Positions 6,616 to 10,498 of a DNA stretch of 10,498 bases are shown in pieces. Below the pieces are notes generated by a model. That model had not been told where the DNA came from. It did not search any database and saw nothing but the letters and a program-made list of their open reading frames with translations. Source of the DNA: DASYQV01 sp036005125 (GTDB lineage: Bacteria > Acidobacteriota > Vicinamibacteria > Vicinamibacterales > UBA2999); NCBI GenBank assembly GCA_036005125.1, contig DASYQV010000102.1, forward strand, positions 1 through 10,498. The letters run 5' to 3'. A program made the position numbers and the translations under genes. The first letter of the stretch is position 1. Every line of letters starts with the position of its first letter.

Positions 6616-8226
6616 TCAGGCGCCGCGGTACCGGAGAATCAGTGCCGTGAGGTCGTCCGCCTGCAGCGCGCCGGCCGTGAATCCGCGTATCTCCTCCAGG
6701 AGCCGTTCGAGCAGCGTCTCGGGCTCGAGCCCATGGCCGGCTTTCACGCAGGCAAGCAGACGGTCGCGGCCGAACTCCTCGTCGCTCACGTTCCGCGCTT
6801 CAGTGACGCCGTCGCTGCACACGAGCACCAGATCACCGGACTCGAGCTGGAGCGAGCCTGCCTGGTAGGTCGCGTGAGCGAACAGGCCGAGGACGAGCCC
6901 GCCCGGTTCGAGCGAGCGCATCTCGGTGCGTCCGATAATGACAGGTGGTTCGTGACCGGCGACGCAATAGCTCAACGAACCTCCGGATGACAGCAGACCG
7001 TAAAACATCGTGGCGAACCGGGCGCGAATCGCGCGGCGCAACAATCGCTGGTTCAGCCGCGTCATGGCCTCGGCCGGCTCCGGTGCTACCGCCGTCTGCG
7101 CGACGAACAGCGTTTGCACCGCAGCGGCGAGCAGCGCTGCCGCCGGACCCTTGCCCGCCACGTCGCCCAGCGCGAACGCGAAGCGGCCGTCCTCCAGCTC
7201 GAGATAGTCGTAGAAGTCGCCACCGATGGTCCGGCACGGCACCGAGACCGCGGCGAGATCGAACGTGTCTGCCCGGTGAACCGAATCCGGCAGCAGGGCA
7301 CGCTGGATCTCGGCAGCAATCGTCAGGTCACGCTGGAGACGCGTCTTTTCGGCGGCCTCGCTGTACAGGCGCGCGCTCTCGATCGCAAGCGCAGCCTCGG
7401 TCGCGAAGGTCTCGAGCGCGCTCTGCGTGGTGCGCGAGAGCATCTTCGAGCGTTCCCGGCCGTCGAGATACAACACGCCGATGACGGAATGCTCGTTGCC
7501 AGTTTCCGTTGCGCCGTGATGACCGGACACCCGCAGCGGCGCGCAGAGCACATGTCGAATGCCCAGCGCAATCGTGCCCTGATGCACTCCGGCCTGACTG
7601 CCGTCGAGCAGATCCGCGACGACACGGCTGTGGTCCGAGCGGAAGACTTCGTTGGGGATCTTCTCACTGGTGGCGAATGGGTGGCCGGACAGCGTCACCC
7701 GGCCTTTGGCGCGCGCGATCTTGAACTCGAGCTGACCCTCCGCGTCGGCGAGCATCACGAACCCGCGCTCGGCGCCTGTCACGTCAATCGCCAGGTCCAT
7801 GACGAGCGTCAGCACCTCATCGACCACCTGGCCGGAGCCGAGCGCACGCAAGCCGTCGAGGAGCGCCGCCATCTGACGGAGATCGGTGACGGAGCTCGCG
7901 TCCCGGAGTAGCGGCGTTGAGTCGCCGCCGTCGGTCAGGAGCACCAGCTCGACGGCGTCGGTGCGGCCCAAGCGAATGCGATCGCCATGTACCAGCGTGC
8001 GCTCGGTCACCGGCTCGTCATTGACGTACGTGCCGTACCGCGATCCGCGGTCGTGCACGACGAACTGTTCTCCATTACGCGTGATCTCCGCGTGCTCACG
8101 CGATACGTCCGTGCTGACCAACTGGAGGTTGCAGGTGCTCCGTCGGCCGATCGTGAAGCACGGCGTGTCGAGCAGAACGACTCGACGGCCCTGAGCATCG
8201 GTGACCTGTAATCGCGTCTCTGGCAT
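6616..8226 (-). CDS. FHA-GAF-SpoIIE (RsbU-type PP2C) serine phosphatase
   Basis: 536 residues from the ATG at 8226. An in-frame GTG at 8238 would add four residues; neither start has a clear ribosome site. Residues about 5-97 form an FHA domain, which binds phosphothreonine peptides: IGRR (26-29), SREH (42-45) and GTYVND (65-70). Residues about 125-290 form a GAF-type sensor domain of unknown ligand, followed by a short helical linker (AAEIQRALLP, 304-313) typical of RsbU/SpoIIE proteins. The C-terminal PP2C domain has its metal-binding acidic motifs: GGDFYDY (335-341), GDVAGKG (354-360, D355), CSDGVTEA (470-477, D472) and ADDLTALI (523-530). No membrane segment is seen, so it is cytoplasmic. 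The expected substrate is a phosphorylated STAS protein, and one is encoded two genes upstream in the same transcript. The FHA domain could link it to Hanks-type kinases, which is inference. Confidence 0.93.
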   Translation of the reverse strand: MPETRLQVTDAQGRRVVLLDTPCFTIGRRSTCNLQLVSTDVSREHAEITRNGEQFVVHDRGSRYGTYVNDEPVTERTLVHGDRIRLGRTDAVELVLLTDGGDSTPLLRDASSVTDLRQMAALLDGLRALGSGQVVDEVLTLVMDLAIDVTGAERGFVMLADAEGQLEFKIARAKGRVTLSGHPFATSEKIPNEVFRSDHSRVVADLLDGSQAGVHQGTIALGIRHVLCAPLRVSGHHGATETGNEHSVIGVLYLDGRERSKMLSRTTQSALETFATEAALAIESARLYSEAAEKTRLQRDLTIAAEIQRALLPDSVHRADTFDLAAVSVPCRTIGGDFYDYLELEDGRFAFALGDVAGKGPAAALLAAAVQTLFVAQTAVAPEPAEAMTRLNQRLLRRAIRARFATMFYGLLSSGGSLSYCVAGHEPPVIIGRTEMRSLEPGGLVLGLFAHATYQAGSLQLESGDLVLVCSDGVTEARNVSDEEFGRDRLLACVKAGHGLEPETLLERLLEEIRGFTAGALQADDLTALILRYRGA

Positions 8227-8247
8227 TGTTGTCAACACAATCGACGT

Positions 8248-8670
8248 TCAGACTGGTTTGGCATTCAGCATCCCGATCTGCACGAGGACGCCGGTGAAGT
8301 CATAGACACTCCGGAACTGGCTGATCTGTCTGCCGCGCAGCACGTACACGAACACCGCGTGCATGCGAAAGCCTTTGCCGGTCGGCGGCAGCTCCATGAA
8401 CCCACCCGTGTCGGTCCCGGAGGCCATTGAGATCTGGACCACACGATCCGCATCGACGATGAGCTCCTCGTCGTCGAGCGTGAGGTCCGGAAAGCCGGTG
8501 AACCAGGCCTGGTAGACGCTCCTCATCGCGTCGCGTCCGGCCAGGGTTCCTGCCATCGCACTGTCGATCGTGCAGTCCTCGGTGTGATCGGCGGCAAGCG
8601 CCGCCGCGTCGTGGCGGCGCCACGCGTCCCGGCGGCGAGCGAACAGGGAGAGGATCTCGTCACGCGTCAT
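8248..8670 (-). CDS. SnoaL-like / NTF2-fold small protein (ester-cyclase type)
   Basis: 140 residues, complete. The pattern is that of the SnoaL-like polyketide-cyclase/ester-cyclase superfamily. It has an N-terminal helix with ARRRDAWRRHDAAALAADH, then 'GRDAMRSVYQAWFTGFPDLT', 'ADRVVQISMASGTDTGGFME', 'LPPTGKGF' and a C-terminal 'SVYDFTGVLVQIGM'. D124 is in the position used by catalytic members, but many homologues have no known activity, so no reaction is assigned. Start ATG 8670 has GAGGAA (8674-8679) 4 nt upstream. It sits between the STAS gene (21-nt gap) and the phosphatase gene (9 or 21 nt, depending on the start), so it is co-transcribed with a signalling module. It may bind a small ligand or simply travel with the operon. 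Confidence 0.85.
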   Translation of the reverse strand: MTRDEILSLFARRRDAWRRHDAAALAADHTEDCTIDSAMAGTLAGRDAMRSVYQAWFTGFPDLTLDDEELIVDADRVVQISMASGTDTGGFMELPPTGKGFRMHAVFVYVLRGRQISQFRSVYDFTGVLVQIGMLNAKPV

Positions 8671-8691
8671 GACTTCCTCGGTGCGGCCGCG

Positions 8692-9042
8692 TCACGCGCC
8701 CGCTGCGGCGCCGAAGCTGCGCACCGCTTCGGCCTCGGAGTCGAACGTCTCGAAGACCGTCGCCAACCGGGTGATTGACAGCAGGTCCTGGTTGCGTTTG
8801 GCCACGTTCGACAGCTTGATGTTACCCCCGCGGCGGGTCACCGTCGTCAGACACGCCACGATCTCGCCGAGTCCGATGCTGTCAATCTGCGAGACCTCTC
8901 CAAGATTCAGCACAATCTGAGTGCGGCCCTGGAACACGAGGCTGTTCACCTTGTCTTTGAGGCGCTGTGCTCCGTCCCACACCAGCTTGCCGCCGAGATC
9001 GAGCACCGTGACCGTCCCCATGGATCGTTCGTTGATTTCCAT
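8692..9042 (-). CDS. STAS-domain anti-sigma-factor antagonist (SpoIIAA/RsbV-like)
   Basis: 116 residues, a single STAS domain of usual length. Features are 'TVTVLDLGGKLVWDGAQRLK', 'IVLNLGEVSQIDSIGLGEIV', 'RRGGNIKLSNV' and 'RLATVFETFDSEAEAVRSF'. In SpoIIAA/RsbV the serine after the aspartate of the DSxGLG motif is phosphorylated by the anti-sigma kinase; S55 in IDSIGLG is the equivalent. In its unphosphorylated form such a protein binds the anti-sigma factor and frees its target. It is the first gene of the operon that ends with the SpoIIE phosphatase, which would reactivate it. The start at 9042 is chosen over longer upstream frames because of a GAGGAG ribosome site and because the STAS fold begins there. 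The matching anti-sigma kinase (RsbW/SpoIIAB type) is not in the window. Confidence 0.93.
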   Translation of the reverse strand: MEINERSMGTVTVLDLGGKLVWDGAQRLKDKVNSLVFQGRTQIVLNLGEVSQIDSIGLGEIVACLTTVTRRGGNIKLSNVAKRNQDLLSITRLATVFETFDSEAEAVRSFGAAAGA

Positions 9043-9048
9043 GGTGTG

Positions 9049-9054
9049 CTCCTC
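9049..9054 (-). promoter_or_regulatory. Ribosome binding site of the STAS gene
   Basis: On the minus strand GAGGAG lies 6 nt before the ATG at 9042, fixing this start within a much longer open frame. Confidence 0.75.
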
Positions 9055-9099
9055 GCGAAAACTGCAAAGCCTATTCGATCGCGGGTCGTCTCGAGCCGC

Positions 9100-9128
9100 A
9101 TTCTTGGTCCAGACTGACCGAATGTCAA
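9100..9128 (-). promoter_or_regulatory. Candidate promoter of the STAS-SnoaL-phosphatase operon
   Basis: On the minus strand TTGACA (9128-9123, a perfect -35 box) is followed after 17 nt by AAGAAT (9105-9100, 4 of 6 matches to a -10 box). Transcription would start near 9093, about 50 nt before the STAS start codon. It looks like a housekeeping-sigma promoter. Confidence 0.55.
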
Positions 9129-9187
9129 TGATGCCGGAAGGACTCGTTCGAAACCGCGAATGTGAATGGATGACGGGACTAGCAACG

Positions 9188-9625
9188 TCAGGGCCTCGGG
9201 TCACCGGAACGTGTCCCGATGTACGCGGCGATGGCGCCCGCGAATTCCCGCGTTGCCGCAACACCGGCAGGCACGTCCCGCCAGATCCGCTCGAAGTCGA
9301 CGCTTCCGTACCCGTGCGCGACGCGATTGCGAAGCGCGATCCCGGCCATGCGCTGGGCGAGATCCGCGGCGAAGACCTCATGCCGTGCGAGCAGCTCGAA
9401 GCTCTCGGCATAGGACGACGCGATGCCCCAACCCTCGTCCGAGGCGATGTGGAGCGCAATGTCCGAAGCCTCCTGAAGCGCCACCAGGAGGCTCAGGGCG
9501 AGGGCGTCCTGTCAATCGATGTCGACACGGAACTCATCGATCGTCGGCGGATGCCGGCGCTCCATGCGACCGACATGCTCACGCAGCGTGGTCAGCTTGG
9601 CGAGCAGCAGAGCCGCATCGGTCAC
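9188..9625 (-). pseudogene. hepT: HepT-type HEPN toxin gene interrupted by a stop codon
   Basis: Read from the GTG at 9625 the frame would give 145 residues of a HepT (DUF86) protein, but codon 38 (9514-9512) is TGA. The halves are in the same frame. Before the stop are VTDAALLLAKLTTLREHVGR and, further on, IDEFRVDID. After it come QDALALSLLVALQEASDIAL and the family motif RNxxxHxY as RNRVAHGY (99-106), the RNase motif whose tyrosine is AMPylated by MntA. Homologues commonly have Arg just before QDA, so a CGA to TGA change is the simplest explanation. The GTG overlaps the MNT stop (GTGA), showing a translationally coupled pair. The second half has an in-frame ATG-less restart only (GTG near 9484), with no good ribosome site, and would lack the first helices. 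Probably inactive; recoding or a sequencing error cannot be excluded. Confidence 0.8.
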
Positions 9626-10053
9626 CGCGGGGCTCCCTGCTCGATCAGCCGGCGCCTGAAGATCTCGCCGTGATAGGCGAGCGCCGGCGCGAAGTCGATG
9701 TACTCCGATGCCGCCCGCGCCCGAAATCGCGCGAACTCGCCCGGCGTACTCTCGAAGAGAACGACGCCCTTGACCGCGATCTGCCACCGGAGCAGCGTCG
9801 AAGCGTTCTCGATGCGGACCAGGTCCACCTCCGCCCCCGCAGCCAATGTGAGAGCACGGTTCAGCGCGAGCTCGGCCGACTCGTCGAAACCGGACGTGCC
9901 TGCCAAGATCGCCACATCGACGTCGCTCTCCGCCCGGTTGGTCCCGAGTGCCGCCGATCCGAACAGGACGGCGACACCGAGCGGCGGACCGCTACGAAGC
10001 GCCGCCTCCAACCGCGTCACCAACGTGGGATCAGGGTACCGATTCTCGACCAT
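9622..10053 (-). CDS. mntA: MNT-type nucleotidyltransferase antitoxin (MntA-like)
   Basis: 143 residues, a minimal nucleotidyltransferase. The signature is GS at 32-33 (FGSAALG) followed by SDVDVAIL (43-50), so D44 and D46 are the metal-binding aspartates and D77 in EVDLVRI is the probable third. Characterised MntA proteins neutralise the HEPN toxin HepT by adding AMP to the tyrosine of its RNxxxHxY motif. The partner gene overlaps this one by 4 bp. The ATG at 10053 lies 10 nt after the stop codon of an amidase remnant; no clear Shine-Dalgarno site or promoter is visible. The catalytic residues are present although the toxin gene is broken. A standalone MNT role is possible but less likely. 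Confidence 0.88.
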   Translation of the reverse strand: MVENRYPDPTLVTRLEAALRSGPPLGVAVLFGSAALGTNRAESDVDVAILAGTSGFDESAELALNRALTLAAGAEVDLVRIENASTLLRWQIAVKGVVLFESTPGEFARFRARAASEYIDFAPALAYHGEIFRRRLIEQGAPR

Positions 10054-10063
10054 ACGTCCGAGT

Positions 10064-10210
10064 CTATCGCCCTCCCGGCGGGTCCGTACCCGGATGAAAT
10101 CGATTTTCGGCGATCGCCAGCAGCAGCGCTGCGTCGGCGACCGTTCTCGTCATTGGGCCGAGATGGTCGAGCGACCACGACAGAGGGAGAAGACGTGCGC
10201 GTTGGCCAGT
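10064..10210 (-). pseudogene. C-terminal fragment of an amidase-signature enzyme
   Basis: The frame ending with TAG at 10066-10064 encodes 'LLPLSWSLDHLGPMTRTVAD' and 'AALLLAIAE', the well-conserved stretch downstream of the catalytic region in amidase-signature enzymes (GatA and relatives). The Lys-Ser-Ser catalytic triad lies further upstream in this family and is absent. Homology stops near 10205-10210, about 10 bp from the left edge of repeat B. After AIAE it also ends early, in NRFHPGTDPPGGR. It is a relic, not a working enzyme. Confidence 0.75.
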
Positions 10211-10219
10211 CCTCAGGAC

Positions 10220-10498
10220 GCTGACGTAAATTACCTTGTCATCGCTCGCAAAGATGGCGGAGAGGGCGGAGACGATTTCGCGCAGAGGACGCTGAGGAGC
10301 GGAGTCACGCGGAGAGAAATGACACGCATCTCCCGCTGGTGGGCGCGCTGCGCGCGGCATCGATCGGGCGGCAGCACGGAAACACAAACGGCAACATGCG
10401 CAGAAGCCGCTTGTGTTTCCGTGTTGCCGCTCGATCGATGTGCCGGCCGCACGGCGGCCGGCACCCACCGGCGGCGGAGTGGTGGCCCGTCTCCGCGC
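10220..10498. repeat. Dispersed palindromic repeat, copy B (cut by the window end)
   Basis: Same orientation and order of elements as copy A at 634-980: left edge GCTGACGTAAATT, GGAGACGATTTCGCGCAGAG, GGAGTCACGCGGAGAGA, GGTGGGCGCGCTGCGCGC, the 34-bp hairpin (10358-10440), then the same small GC hairpin and CACCCACCGGCGGCGGA. The right outer arm lies beyond the window. The stretch just right of the hairpin differs from copy A at a single base over about 38 bp. No ORF of substance is present. It abuts the amidase remnant. Confidence 0.82.
10358..10440. repeat. 34-bp hairpin at the centre of repeat B
   Basis: Arms 10358-10391 and 10407-10440 pair along their whole length except for wobbles and one A-C mismatch; the loop is 15 nt (10392-10406). 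Compared with copy A, 5 of 68 arm positions differ but 6 of 15 loop positions differ. Confidence 0.9.

Noticed and set aside
7114..7911. A 265-codon plus-strand frame inside the FHA-GAF-SpoIIE gene
   Set aside because: It is antisense to well-supported GAF and PP2C motifs and has no family features.
9512..9787. A separate 91-residue minus-strand protein
   Set aside because: Its C-terminal part is the first 37 codons of HepT up to the premature stop; the part before 9625 is the MNT gene read in the wrong frame.
9166..10224. A 352-codon plus-strand frame across the HepT/MNT genes
   Set aside because: It is very Arg/Pro-rich antisense reading of MNT and HepT, and their motifs on the minus strand are convincing.

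Overview
The window looks like chromosomal DNA from a GC-rich, Gram-negative soil-type bacterium, most likely an acidobacterium of the Vicinamibacteria kind. The clues are the gene families: a DUF5916/CBM9-like exported protein, a small exported DUF6152-type protein, serine/threonine kinases of the type that begin 'ALTPGTRLGPY' and end in TolB/WD40-like propeller repeats, a long exported M16 zinc protease, and an FHA-GAF-SpoIIE phosphatase. No rRNA, tRNA, CRISPR array or transposase gene was seen. The taxonomic placement is inference from gene content.

Layout from left to right. Positions 1-494 hold the 5' part of an exported DUF5916-like protein on the minus strand that runs off the left edge. 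Positions 495-1075 have no gene and contain a roughly 345-bp imperfect palindromic repeat (copy A). A DUF6152-type exported protein follows on the minus strand (1076-1555). Next come two divergent, decayed kinase genes: a short fragment on the minus strand (1671-1919), and on the plus strand an intact kinase catalytic domain (2095-2982) whose sensor half has been lost to an internal deletion, leaving an out-of-frame propeller remnant (to 3659). A full-length exported M16 metalloprotease (3756-6602, plus) converges, with only 13 bp between, on a three-gene minus-strand operon.

That operon is transcribed from about 9093 leftward: STAS-domain anti-sigma-factor antagonist (8692-9042), SnoaL/NTF2-like small protein (8248-8670), then FHA-GAF-SpoIIE phosphatase (6616-8226). 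The first and third genes are the two matching parts of a partner-switching circuit: the phosphatase would dephosphorylate the STAS protein. The expected anti-sigma kinase is not in the window.

Positions 9188-10053 hold a MntA/HepT-type toxin-antitoxin pair on the minus strand. The MNT nucleotidyltransferase antitoxin is intact and overlaps the HepT toxin gene by 4 bp, but the HepT gene carries an in-frame TGA at codon 38. Beyond it is the C-terminal scrap of an amidase (10064-10210), and then a second copy (B) of the palindromic repeat, which runs off the right edge.

The strongest unusual signals are the two dispersed palindromic repeats, whose 34-bp hairpin arms differ mainly by changes that keep base pairing while the loop has diverged, and the number of broken genes in the window (two kinases, HepT, amidase).
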